A stretch of DNA of 42,520 nucleotides from UQRS01 sp964481575 (lineage in GTDB: Bacteria > Bacillota > Clostridia > Oscillospirales > Acutalibacteraceae), in the NCBI GenBank assembly GCA_964481575.1, contig CAYZTR010000017.1, positions 1 through 42,520 of the forward strand, read 5' to 3'. Both the position numbers and the translations under genes were made by a program. A model generated the notes under the pieces. It was not told where the DNA came from and searched no databases. It was given only the letters and a program-made list of their open reading frames with translations. The number at the start of each line of letters is the position of its first letter. Position 1 is the first letter of the stretch. This document shows, one piece after another, positions 31,532-39,361 of this stretch.

Positions 31532-32593
31532 ATGGAACGAATTTTAATGAAAGGGAATGAAGCATTGGCTGAAGCGGCAATTCGTTGCGGCTGCAAGGTT
31601 TTTTTCGGATACCCGATTACGCCGCAGACAGAGGTCGCTGCTTATTTTTCCAAAGAATTACCCAAACAAAACGGTGTTTATCTCCAGGCAGAAAGTGAAA
31701 TAGCTGCCGTCAATATGATGCAAGGCGCCAACGCCGCCGGAATCCGCGCCATGACATCCACCTCCTCACCCGGACTCAGCTTGATGACGGAAGCCATTTC
31801 CTATATGGCCGGTGCGGATGTACCAGGCGTCATTGTCAACGTCCAGCGGGGCGGCCCCGGCCTCGGAACCATCCAGCCGGCACAGGGGGATTATTGGCAA
31901 GCTACTAAAGCGGCAGGTCACGGAGACTTTCACATAATCGTCCTTGCTCCCGGTTCTGTACAGGAGATGGCAGACTTTGTCTCTCTGGCATTCCAGCTTT
32001 CCGAAACATATCGGGTACCGGCCATGATTCTATCTGACGGATTTCTTGGACAAATGATGGAACCGCTGATTCTTCCGGAACCGCAGGATCCTCCAGCCCC
32101 CGGTGATTGGGCACTAACCGGACATGGTGGGAAACGTCCGCATCGCATTATCAACTCCCTGTATCTGGATCCGGATTTGTTGGAAGCCAGCATCTCTGCG
32201 CGATATGAAAGATATGAGACTATTCTGGAAGAAGAACAGAGGTTTGAAGGCTGCCAGCTGGAGGATGCTGATATTGTCATCACAGCTTTTGGCGCCGTTG
32301 CACGCACTGCTGAGACAGCTGTACATATGGCCCGAGAAGCTGGGATTCGCGTCGGTCTGTTTCGTCCCATTACCCTGTGGCCCTTCCCTTCCAAGGGATT
32401 GCAGTCACTGGCTGCCACGGCCAAGGAATTCCTGTGCGTAGAAATGAACAAAGGGCAAATGGTTGACGATGTCAGACTTTCTCTGGAAGGTACCCGACCT
32501 GTTTCCTTTTACGGACGCTGCGGCGGAAATATTCCACAGGCGGAAGATATCTTTGAAAAGCTGAAAGAAATTGCAGAAGGGATGCGCCTATGA
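31532..32593 (+). CDS. 2-oxoacid:ferredoxin oxidoreductase, alpha subunit (VorB/KorA type)
   Basis: A 353-residue subunit of the enzyme that oxidatively decarboxylates a 2-oxoacid to an acyl-CoA, reducing ferredoxin. Motifs: KGNEALAEAAIRCGCKVFFGYPITPQTEV, AVNMMQGANAAGIRAMTSTSSPGLSLM, QRGGPGLGTIQPAQGDY and the C-terminal domain FGAVARTAETAV. It resembles VorB (branched-chain 2-oxoacid) and KorA (2-oxoglutarate); sequence alone does not decide. The stop overlaps the beta start (ATGA). Confidence 0.92.
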   Translation: MERILMKGNEALAEAAIRCGCKVFFGYPITPQTEVAAYFSKELPKQNGVYLQAESEIAAVNMMQGANAAGIRAMTSTSSPGLSLMTEAISYMAGADVPGVIVNVQRGGPGLGTIQPAQGDYWQATKAAGHGDFHIIVLAPGSVQEMADFVSLAFQLSETYRVPAMILSDGFLGQMMEPLILPEPQDPPAPGDWALTGHGGKRPHRIINSLYLDPDLLEASISARYERYETILEEEQRFEGCQLEDADIVITAFGAVARTAETAVHMAREAGIRVGLFRPITLWPFPSKGLQSLAATAKEFLCVEMNKGQMVDDVRLSLEGTRPVSFYGRCGGNIPQAEDIFEKLKEIAEGMRL

Positions 32594-33441
32594 AGAACTT
32601 AGAAAAAAAGGCATTACTGGACGTGCCAACACATTTTTGCCCAGGCTGTGGGCACGGCATTGCGCATCGCTTGGTAGGCGAAGTATTGGATAACCTTGAC
32701 ATCACCGGCCAAACCATTGCCGTGGTTCCGGTGGGATGCGCCGTACTTTCTTATAATTACTTTAATATCGACGTCATAGAAGCGCCCCACGGACGTGCAC
32801 CGGCTGTGGCAACCGGATTAAAGAGAGCACTTCCGGACAATATCATCTTTACGTATCAAGGCGATGGCGACTTAGCTGCTATNNNNNNNNNNCACGGACG
32901 TGCACCGGCAATTGCCACTGGTATCAAGCGTGTTCGCCCGGATCAACCGGTATTCACCTATCAGGGGGACGGCGACCTGGCCGCCATCGGTATGGCTGAA
33001 ACTGTCCATGCAGCTGCACGCGGCGAAAACATCACCGTAATTTTTATTAACAATGCCATTTACGGGATGACCGGTGGGCAGATGGCACCCACCACACTGC
33101 CGGATCAGGTAACCCAAACAACCCCATACGGACGGGACCCGCATCTGGCAGGTTTCCCAATTCGGGTATGCGAGTTACTATCAAGTTTAGATGGCGTAGC
33201 TTATTTGGAACGGGTTGCGCTGGACACTCCCAGCCATGTTTTGGCTGCAAAAAAAGCCATTCAAAAAGGGTTTGAAAATCAGCTACAGGGGAAAGGCTTT
33301 TCTTTAATTGAAATTCTCTCTGCCTGCCCTACCAACTGGAAATTATCTCCTCGGGAAGCAATTAAATGGCTGCAAACCGAAGGAATCCCCTACTATCCTT
33401 TGGGAACTTTCGTAGATCGGACGGTGTTTTCATGCGTATGA
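32590..33441 (+). CDS. 2-oxoacid:ferredoxin oxidoreductase, beta (TPP) subunit; chimeric across an assembly gap
   Basis: The TPP-binding subunit, with HFCPGCGHG near the start, GDGDLAAIGMAE (TPP motif) and IFINNAIYGMTGGQMAPTT. The gap at 32883-32892 divides it. Before and after the gap stands the same segment in two diverged forms, starting HGRAPAVATG and HGRAPAIATG (24 of 31 residues identical). The left part has 97 residues and the right part 182; removing one copy of the 31 gives about 248, the usual length. So the apparent 283-residue protein is an artefact, and the left and right parts may come from different genes or strains. The stop overlaps the gamma start. Confidence 0.7.
   Translation: MKNLEKKALLDVPTHFCPGCGHGIAHRLVGEVLDNLDITGQTIAVVPVGCAVLSYNYFNIDVIEAPHGRAPAVATGLKRALPDNIIFTYQGDGDLAAXXXXHGRAPAIATGIKRVRPDQPVFTYQGDGDLAAIGMAETVHAAARGENITVIFINNAIYGMTGGQMAPTTLPDQVTQTTPYGRDPHLAGFPIRVCELLSSLDGVAYLERVALDTPSHVLAAKKAIQKGFENQLQGKGFSLIEILSACPTNWKLSPREAIKWLQTEGIPYYPLGTFVDRTVFSCV
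32788..32985 (+). repeat. Diverged duplicate flanking the N gap
   Basis: 32788-32880 and 32893-32985 encode the same segment of the beta subunit. They share the first 16 bases (CACGGACGTGCACCGG) exactly and then differ at many positions, mostly third bases. Confidence 0.85.
32883..32892. other. Assembly gap (10 N)
   Basis: Ten unknown bases. A fixed-size N run usually means an unsized scaffold join. It is in frame by chance. Linkage of everything to its right with everything to its left rests on this join. Confidence 0.95.
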
Positions 33442-33968
33442 ATTGCGTAATTGCCGGCTTTGGCGGGCAAGGAATTTTGTTTGCCGGGAAGGTATTGGCT
33501 TATACCGGACTGTTGACCGGACAGGAAATCTCCTGGCTACCATCTTATGGGCCGGAAATGCGAGGTGGAACCGCAAATTGTACCATCCGCATTTCGAAGG
33601 AGCGTATCGGATCCCCTATGCTGGCGCATCCGGATGTGCTTATTGCAATGAACCAACCCTCCTACGATAAATTCATCCAGGCTGCGGACAAGAACGCGCT
33701 GGTTCTCTTTGATTCCTCCATGGTAACCTCCGATACCACCCGCACTGATCTGACTGAAATCCCGCTGCCTGCCGGTGAATTAGAGAAAGAACACAATCTT
33801 GCCGGTGGCGCCAGTTTGATTCTCCTGGGTCAGTTGCTTCGGCAAAAAAACATCCCCACGCTGGATACCGTAACAGCTGCACTGAAAAAATGCTGCGGCG
33901 GCAGTCAAACCAAGCGGTATTTGTTGGATCTAGATGCCGTGAAATTAGGGTATTCCATTACAGTATAA
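33432..33968 (+). CDS. 2-oxoacid:ferredoxin oxidoreductase, gamma subunit
   Basis: A 178-residue subunit with the family signature CVIAGFGGQGILFAGKVLA, SWLPSYGPEMRGGTANCTIRI and a middle region IGSPMLAHPDVLIAMNQPSYDKF. It completes the four-subunit enzyme. An ATG at 33438 that overlaps the beta stop (ATGA) is an alternative start; I prefer 33432, with GGACGG 7 bases upstream. The operon continues into the ligase after 54 bases. Confidence 0.9.
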   Translation: MRMNCVIAGFGGQGILFAGKVLAYTGLLTGQEISWLPSYGPEMRGGTANCTIRISKERIGSPMLAHPDVLIAMNQPSYDKFIQAADKNALVLFDSSMVTSDTTRTDLTEIPLPAGELEKEHNLAGGASLILLGQLLRQKNIPTLDTVTAALKKCCGGSQTKRYLLDLDAVKLGYSITV

Positions 33969-34022
33969 GATGTAGATTCTCCTGCATTCAAAACAACTAG
34001 TACTTTTTAAGGAGGTCGTTCC

Positions 34023-35873
34023 ATGCACAAAGAAACCAAGAAAGAACGGTTTGAACGGGTTGCAACGGCCCGCACCGAAAAAGCCATCGACATGCTGCGC
34101 TTATTGGGGAATTGCAGTGCAAAGAACAACTATTCCTTTGAGGAAAACCAGGTCATCTCCCTGTTGCATCAAATCCAATCCGAGGTTGACAACGTTTACA
34201 GCAAATTTCATTTGCATAAACAGAACACAGAGAAATCGGGTCTTCAACCAGTCCTGGAACAGAAATTCACCTGGATTCAAGGATTCGAAAGAAATGTACT
34301 GCGTTTTCCGGACCGGGATGCACTCTTCTTCCCGAAAACTGGCGAGCATTGGACCTATCGGGAGCTGGATATTGAGGCAAATCGGCTGGCCAACGCTCTT
34401 AAAGAGGCCAAAATCGGGTTCGAAGATGTGGTGATGCTGCAACTGATGAACTGCCCTGTATTTGTATTTGCTTATATTGCAACGCAAAAGTTGGGCGCTG
34501 TCAGTTGTCCTGTTAGCTTCCGCCTTTCTCCCGGAGAATCAGCGGCAATACTAGAGGACTCATGTCCTAAGGCGCTGATCGTAGATTCCATGATTCAACA
34601 GGACACAAAAACTGCTTTGCGTCTATCTGCCCATCAGCCAGATACGGTTATAGTTTCGGATTTACAGCATCAGCAGAATGCTATAGACGGTTTTATTCCT
34701 TACGAACATTTTGTTGCCGGCAGTCCTTCCTGTCAGCCGGAGATTCCGCTGTATCTAGATATGTACACTGAAACCACCCGGCTGTACACCCCCGGCACCA
34801 CTGGCAGGCAAAAAGGAGTTCCAATCCGCAGTATCAACGAGATCATGTCTGCCCATGATGTCATTTTCAACTTTCCTCTTACCTTTGCAGACAAAACTAT
34901 GAACACCACACCTTGGTTTCACAGAGGCGGTCTCCACTCCGGCGGGCCTTGTCCGACCTTATATGTAGGCGGCACAGTGGTGATACTGGAAAAATTTGAA
35001 CCGGAGCTCGTCCTACAATACGTGGAACAATTCGAACTGACGTTTCTTATTGGCGTACCTGCCGTTCTGGAGCGGTTGGCAGATACACAGCAACAACAAG
35101 GCCGTAATCTTTCCAGCTTAAAAGGGATCATTACTATGGGAAGCGCCTTAGATCGAGCCGCCTGCATCCGGTATCAGAAACAGTTGACGCCCCGCATTTT
35201 CAACGGATATGGAACCACGGAAACTTTCTGGAACACCTTTCTGCGTCCAGAGGATCTACCGGAAATGGCCGGGTCGGCTGGGCGAGCCTGCACAGACGAC
35301 CAGGTACTTTTGGTGGAAGCAGTAGAGGATGGCCGCGCTGAACCTACCCAATTGGTTCCCCATGATAACCAAACTGTCGGTGAAATTATCGTGCGAGCAC
35401 CCGGAAAATCACCCTGCTGTTATCACAACAATCCTGCAGAAACTGCTGCCAAATATTATAAGGGCTTCTTGTATACCGGAGATTTGGGCACCTGGGACGC
35501 GCAAGGTTTCTTTACTATCGTCGGGCGTAAAGATGACATGATTATTTCGGCCGGTGAAAACATCTATCCCACCCAAGTAGAAGAAATTCTGTTAACCCAT
35601 CCCGCTGTTAAGGATTGTATTGTCACATCGGTTCCTGATCGGGCGCGAGGCGAGGTGGTAACCGCCTATATCGTCCGGAAAAGTGCTAAGATTACTGCCG
35701 AGGACATGGATCTTTACTGCAAAAAGAGCCCCATGATCGCAAATTTTAAACGACCCAGATACTATCGCTTTGTCCAGGAGATTCCAAGAAATGCCTCCGG
35801 AAAAAAGCTGCACTACAAAGCCAAAAAAATGGCAAAGGACGATTTAAAAAACGGTCTGTTGTACCAAGTATAA
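34023..35873 (+). CDS. AMP-forming acyl-CoA synthetase with N-terminal helical extension
   Basis: A 616-residue acyl-adenylate/CoA ligase. Motifs: P-loop YTPGTTGRQKGV (255-266, with Pro where Ser is usual), YGTTE (396-400), YTGD (484-487), GRKDDMI (501-507) and the catalytic lysine K594 in RNASGKK. Before the ligase, residues 1-75 form a charged helical module with ERFERVATARTEKAIDMLRL and LGNCSAKNNYSF. I know this pattern from small stand-alone Firmicute proteins of unknown function; its fusion here is unusual. It follows the oxoacid oxidoreductase genes with AAGGAGG upstream. The acyl substrate may be the oxidoreductase product, but this is inference. Confidence 0.85.
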   Translation: MHKETKKERFERVATARTEKAIDMLRLLGNCSAKNNYSFEENQVISLLHQIQSEVDNVYSKFHLHKQNTEKSGLQPVLEQKFTWIQGFERNVLRFPDRDALFFPKTGEHWTYRELDIEANRLANALKEAKIGFEDVVMLQLMNCPVFVFAYIATQKLGAVSCPVSFRLSPGESAAILEDSCPKALIVDSMIQQDTKTALRLSAHQPDTVIVSDLQHQQNAIDGFIPYEHFVAGSPSCQPEIPLYLDMYTETTRLYTPGTTGRQKGVPIRSINEIMSAHDVIFNFPLTFADKTMNTTPWFHRGGLHSGGPCPTLYVGGTVVILEKFEPELVLQYVEQFELTFLIGVPAVLERLADTQQQQGRNLSSLKGIITMGSALDRAACIRYQKQLTPRIFNGYGTTETFWNTFLRPEDLPEMAGSAGRACTDDQVLLVEAVEDGRAEPTQLVPHDNQTVGEIIVRAPGKSPCCYHNNPAETAAKYYKGFLYTGDLGTWDAQGFFTIVGRKDDMIISAGENIYPTQVEEILLTHPAVKDCIVTSVPDRARGEVVTAYIVRKSAKITAEDMDLYCKKSPMIANFKRPRYYRFVQEIPRNASGKKLHYKAKKMAKDDLKNGLLYQV

Positions 35874-35876
35874 TGC

Positions 35877-35918
35877 AAAAAGACATTTCCGTACAGAATG
35901 GAGCGGAAATGTCTTTTT
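35877..35918. terminator. Bidirectional terminator, ligase / lipase
   Basis: AAAAAGACATTTCCG pairs perfectly with CGGAAATGTCTTTTT (15 bp, 12-base loop), with T runs both ways, between convergent genes. Confidence 0.93.
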
Positions 35919-35921
35919 GCT

Positions 35922-36848
35922 TTATCGATGGTCTTCCAACCAACAGGCTATATCTTCATAGATCGCTTCCCGGTCCAATTCATTCAAAATCTCATGTCGA
36001 TCATTGGGATAAAGTTTGCATTGCACCTGCCGTACACCCAGCTTTCGAAAAGTTTCTGCCACCTGTTTGACACCCTTGCCAAAATTTCCAACAGGATCTT
36101 CCGCACCGGCCAAAAAAAGAACGGGCAGATTTTTAGGTATTTGGGAGAGGAACGCCTTTTGGTGCAGTAGAGAAATCATATGAAACAGGCTGTAATAGGC
36201 ATTTAAAGTAAACAAAAATGTGCAGCGCGGATCTGCAAGATAAGCATCTACAATCTCAGCATCCTTCGTCAGCCAATCTTTTTCCGTACGGGCCGGCTCA
36301 AACTTGGCATTATAACCGCCAAATGCCATTCGATCAATAAAATTACTGCGATACCTCCAACCGTGAAACCTGGCCAGCAGCGTAGTCAGCAGCATCCCCA
36401 TACCGGCTTGAAGACGAGTTTGGTTGCCAGTTCCCATAATAATAGCGCCATCTAACTCCTGACCGAAACAACAAAGATACCGTCGTGCAAAAAAGGATCC
36501 CATACTATGACCCAAAAGAAAATAAGGAATCTGAGGATAAGCTTCTTTGGTTATCCGTGTCAAACGATGCAAATCCTCTAGCACAACTTGAGCGCCGTCC
36601 CCGTCGGCAAAAAAGCCGAAATCCTCTGGAGAACCAATGGAAGCCCCATGTCCAAGATGGTCATTTCCGGTCACAAGAAGGCCCTGTTTTGTTAAAAAAT
36701 TGGCAAACCCGTCATAACGGTCAATGAATTCCACCATACCATGGGAAATCTGCAGAATAGCTTTGGGTTTTTGAGCCGGCAGCCAACGAACCGCGTGAAT
36801 TTTTGTTCTCCCATCGCCGGAAGCAAATGTAAACTCTTCTTTATTCAT
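35922..36848 (-). CDS. Alpha/beta hydrolase, monoacylglycerol lipase / lysophospholipase like
   Basis: A 308-residue serine hydrolase of the serine aminopeptidase S33 (hydrolase 4) family. Landmarks: QISHGMVEFIDRYDGFANFL, NDHLGHGASIG, the nucleophile elbow LLGHSMGSF, the acid in LFLAGAEDPVGNFGKG and the histidine in YPNDRHEILNE. No signal peptide, so it is cytoplasmic. Likely substrates are monoacylglycerols or lysophospholipids. It is downstream of the ATL gene, 34 bases away, and probably shares its promoter. Confidence 0.88.
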   Translation of the reverse strand: MNKEEFTFASGDGRTKIHAVRWLPAQKPKAILQISHGMVEFIDRYDGFANFLTKQGLLVTGNDHLGHGASIGSPEDFGFFADGDGAQVVLEDLHRLTRITKEAYPQIPYFLLGHSMGSFFARRYLCCFGQELDGAIIMGTGNQTRLQAGMGMLLTTLLARFHGWRYRSNFIDRMAFGGYNAKFEPARTEKDWLTKDAEIVDAYLADPRCTFLFTLNAYYSLFHMISLLHQKAFLSQIPKNLPVLFLAGAEDPVGNFGKGVKQVAETFRKLGVRQVQCKLYPNDRHEILNELDREAIYEDIACWLEDHR

Positions 36849-36882
36849 AAAAATCTTCCTTTACAATATCGTATAACAACTA

Positions 36883-37188
36883 CTATTTATTGCCGATAAA
36901 ATACTTTGGCAAAACAAAACCTGCATCATCAAATGCAACCCCCTCTGATAGCAGCAAACTCCTTTGTAGGTTTTCCCCGGCTTCAGTTACTGCGTCCAAC
37001 ACTTTTCCCTCCTTGGTCACCACCCGGTGCCATGGAATGTGATCAGACGGTTTACTGGCATGCAAAGCCCACCCCACCTGGCGAGCCATGCGGGGATTTC
37101 CAGCCATCCGCGCAACCTGCCCATAACTGATTACTTTTCCGGGCGGAACAGCACGCACAATCTCATAAACCACTTGAAAAAAGCGCAT
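36883..37188 (-). CDS. Alkyltransferase-like (ATL) DNA-binding protein
   Basis: A 101-residue protein of the MGMT DNA-binding fold: VVYEIVRAVPPGKVISYGQVARMAG with Y22, then PRMARQVGWALHAS. Where alkyltransferases have PCHRV, this has PWHRV (52-56), with Trp53 in the place of the alkyl-accepting Cys; no other cysteine is present. ATL proteins bind O6-alkylguanine and flag it for nucleotide excision repair without removing the alkyl group. It is the first gene of a probable two-gene unit with the lipase. Confidence 0.92.
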   Translation of the reverse strand: MRFFQVVYEIVRAVPPGKVISYGQVARMAGNPRMARQVGWALHASKPSDHIPWHRVVTKEGKVLDAVTEAGENLQRSLLLSEGVAFDDAGFVLPKYFIGNK

Positions 37189-37220
37189 TTATCCCCCAGC
37201 TTTCAAATTTAATTATATTT

Positions 37221-37249
37221 ATTATATAAGAAACCCGGATGAAACGCAA
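37221..37249 (-). promoter_or_regulatory. Promoter of the ATL / lipase unit
   Basis: Minus strand: TTGCGT, 17-base spacer, perfect TATAAT. Its -35 lies in the loop of the hairpin at 37229-37270. Confidence 0.6.
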
Positions 37250-37270
37250 TCCTTTTTCATCCAGGTTTCT
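37229..37270 (-). repeat. Large inverted repeat downstream of lysA
   Basis: AGAAACCCGGATGAAA and TTTCATCCAGGTTTCT pair over 16 bases with one mismatch. No T-run follows, so it may be a weak terminator for lysA or an operator over the ATL promoter. Confidence 0.5.
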
Positions 37271-37320
37271 ATCCTATTACAAATGAAATAGCCACATACA
37301 GAAATCCCTTTTCATAAATA

Positions 37321-37369
37321 CACAACATCTCCCAAACCGGCAGCATGCCGGTAATAGTTTTGTGTTGTG
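37321..37369 (-). repeat. Nested hairpins after lysA
   Basis: ACCGGCA-GCA-TGCCGGT (37336-37352) lies inside an outer pair CACAACA / TGTTGTG (37321-37327, 37363-37369). It begins 12 bases after the lysA stop and probably shapes the 3' end of the transcript. Confidence 0.5.
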
Positions 37370-37380
37370 CATACCTCGTT

Positions 37381-38679
37381 TTAAAGGTCGTTCTGCACCA
37401 AGTCGGCATAGGATTCCCGGCGAACAATCAAACGGGCCTTACCATCCTTCACCATCACAACGGCCGGTCGCGGAATCCGATTATAATTGCTTGCCATGGA
37501 ATAATTATAGGCACCGGTGGCACAAACAGCCAAAAGATCACCGGTTTTACACTTCTGAATCTTGGTGTGTTCCTGAATCAGGTCTCCGGACTCACAGCAT
37601 TTGCCTGCAATGGTTACGGTATAATCCCTGGGCTGATCAGCTTTATTGGCAACAATCGCCTCATAGTCTGCCTGATAGAGGGCATAGCGTGGATTGTCAG
37701 TCATACCGCCGTCAATGGCCAGATAGGTGCGAACATCCTTGATTTCTTTGATGCATCCAACAGTGTACAGTGTAATACCCGCAGGCCCCACCATGGAACG
37801 GCCAGGCTCAATATAAATGGCAGGAACCGGCAAAGATTTAGCCGCACAAGCCGCATGGATGGTTTCGGAAACGCTGTCCATAAATTCACGATAGGCATGG
37901 GGATCGTCAGACTCCAGATACTTGATGCCAAACCCACCGCCAAGGTTCAACTCGGTCAGCGTAATTCCAACCGCATCTCTGACGTCAGACAGGAAATCAA
38001 TCATCACCCTTGCAGCTTCATTGAAGGGCTCCAACTCAAAGATCTGCGAACCAATATGGCAATGCATACCAGTCAGATTGATGTGTTGCATAGTGGCTGC
38101 GACCTTTACCGCTTCCATAGCCTCGCCGTTTTCCAACGCAAATCCAAATTTCGAGTCGATCTGACCGGTGCGAATAAAATTATGCGTATGGGCGTCAATG
38201 CCGGGCTTGATCCGGAACAGCACTTTGGGCCGCTTTCCCATTTTACCGGCGATCTGATCCAGCAAATGCAGCTCGGTAACATTATCTACCACAATATGTC
38301 CGACCCCAGATTCCAGGGCATAGGTAATTTCCTCTAACGTTTTGTTATTGCCGTGGAAAAACATCTTTTCCGCAGGAAAACCGGCTGCCAGCGCAGTATA
38401 AATTTCCCCGCCGGAAACCACATCGACGTCGATTCCCTCTTCTTTCATAATGCGATAAATCTCTTTGCAGGAAAAGGCTTTGGAGGCGTACAGCGGGCAT
38501 CCCTTGCCATAATTCTCATCAATAGAAACCTTGAAATCCCGGGCAGCTTGACGGATGCAATCCTCATCCATAACATAAAGTGGGGTGCCAAATTCTTTCA
38601 CCAGATTTACCGTATCCACCTCGCCAATGGTCAAATGCCCCTGGGCATTCACATTCAAACAATTACTAACCAAATTCAT
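37381..38679 (-). CDS. lysA: Diaminopimelate decarboxylase
   Basis: A 432-residue PLP enzyme for the last step of lysine synthesis, meso-DAP to lysine and CO2. PLP lysine K67 in YASKAFSC; HCHIGSQI, LGGGFGIKY (phosphate loop), EPGRSMVGPAG and the substrate-binding CCESGD from the partner subunit. It is the third gene after lon and engB on the same strand, 88 bases after engB, and carries no L box, unlike asd-dapA-dapB. The Shine-Dalgarno (AAGAAGTGG) is moderate. Confidence 0.96.
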   Translation of the reverse strand: MNLVSNCLNVNAQGHLTIGEVDTVNLVKEFGTPLYVMDEDCIRQAARDFKVSIDENYGKGCPLYASKAFSCKEIYRIMKEEGIDVDVVSGGEIYTALAAGFPAEKMFFHGNNKTLEEITYALESGVGHIVVDNVTELHLLDQIAGKMGKRPKVLFRIKPGIDAHTHNFIRTGQIDSKFGFALENGEAMEAVKVAATMQHINLTGMHCHIGSQIFELEPFNEAARVMIDFLSDVRDAVGITLTELNLGGGFGIKYLESDDPHAYREFMDSVSETIHAACAAKSLPVPAIYIEPGRSMVGPAGITLYTVGCIKEIKDVRTYLAIDGGMTDNPRYALYQADYEAIVANKADQPRDYTVTIAGKCCESGDLIQEHTKIQKCKTGDLLAVCATGAYNYSMASNYNRIPRPAVVMVKDGKARLIVRRESYADLVQNDL

Positions 38680-38767
38680 CCACTTCTTTCGTTAATTCCA
38701 TGATTTTCGCAGTTGCAAATGGTACTGCGTATCCGCTATCCCAATACATTCAGGGTAAGGGTGATTG

Positions 38768-39361
38768 TTATATTTCTTCCCCGGCTACCAATTCGATCCA
38801 GTGGCGAATTTCCGGAATCCCTTCCCCCTTCACACTGGAAAAGGGAATCACCGGTGTATCTTCCGGCAGGAAGTCCAGCTCTTTTTCAAGGGCAACCTCC
38901 CGCTCTTTTCGTGCCGTCACTTTCAGTTTATCTGCCTTCGTCAGAACAACGGCAAAGGGAAAACCCAACTGGATCAAATAGTGCAGCATATCCATATCAT
39001 CCTGGCTGGGAGTATGACGCATATCCACCAACTGAAACACCAGCTGAATATTCCGGCCGGAGGAAAAATACCCCTCCATGAGCTTAGACCAGCGCACCTT
39101 TTCACTTTGCGCCACCTTGGCATACCCATAGCCAGGCAGATCAATAAGCCGTATATTCTCCAATAGATAGGAATTCACTGTCACAGTTTTTCCCGGCTGT
39201 GCGCTGACGCGCGCCAAAGACTTTCGCCCCAACACTGCATTAATCAGAGAGCTCTTCCCTACATTAGAACGTCCGGAAAAGCAAATTTCCGGCAAATCAG
39301 AGGGCTTCAGTTGTTCAACTGTACCCGCCGCAAATTCAAACTGTACTTTATTGTAGTTCAT
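38768..39361 (-). CDS. engB: Ribosome biogenesis GTPase YihA/YsxC (EngB)
   Basis: A 197-residue GTPase for late assembly of the large ribosomal subunit. G1 is GRSNVGKSS (30-38), G3 is DLPGYGYA, G4 is TKADKL; the start CFSGRSNVG and QPGKTVTVNSY are typical. It overlaps the end of lon by 14 bases, so the two are translationally coupled; lon-engB adjacency is widespread in Firmicutes. Confidence 0.97.
   Translation of the reverse strand: MNYNKVQFEFAAGTVEQLKPSDLPEICFSGRSNVGKSSLINAVLGRKSLARVSAQPGKTVTVNSYLLENIRLIDLPGYGYAKVAQSEKVRWSKLMEGYFSSGRNIQLVFQLVDMRHTPSQDDMDMLHYLIQLGFPFAVVLTKADKLKVTARKEREVALEKELDFLPEDTPVIPFSSVKGEGIPEIRHWIELVAGEEI

Noticed and set aside
32590..33441. A genuine beta subunit with an internal tandem duplication.
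   Set aside because: The copies lie on either side of an N run, and removing one copy restores the normal length, so an assembly artefact is simpler.
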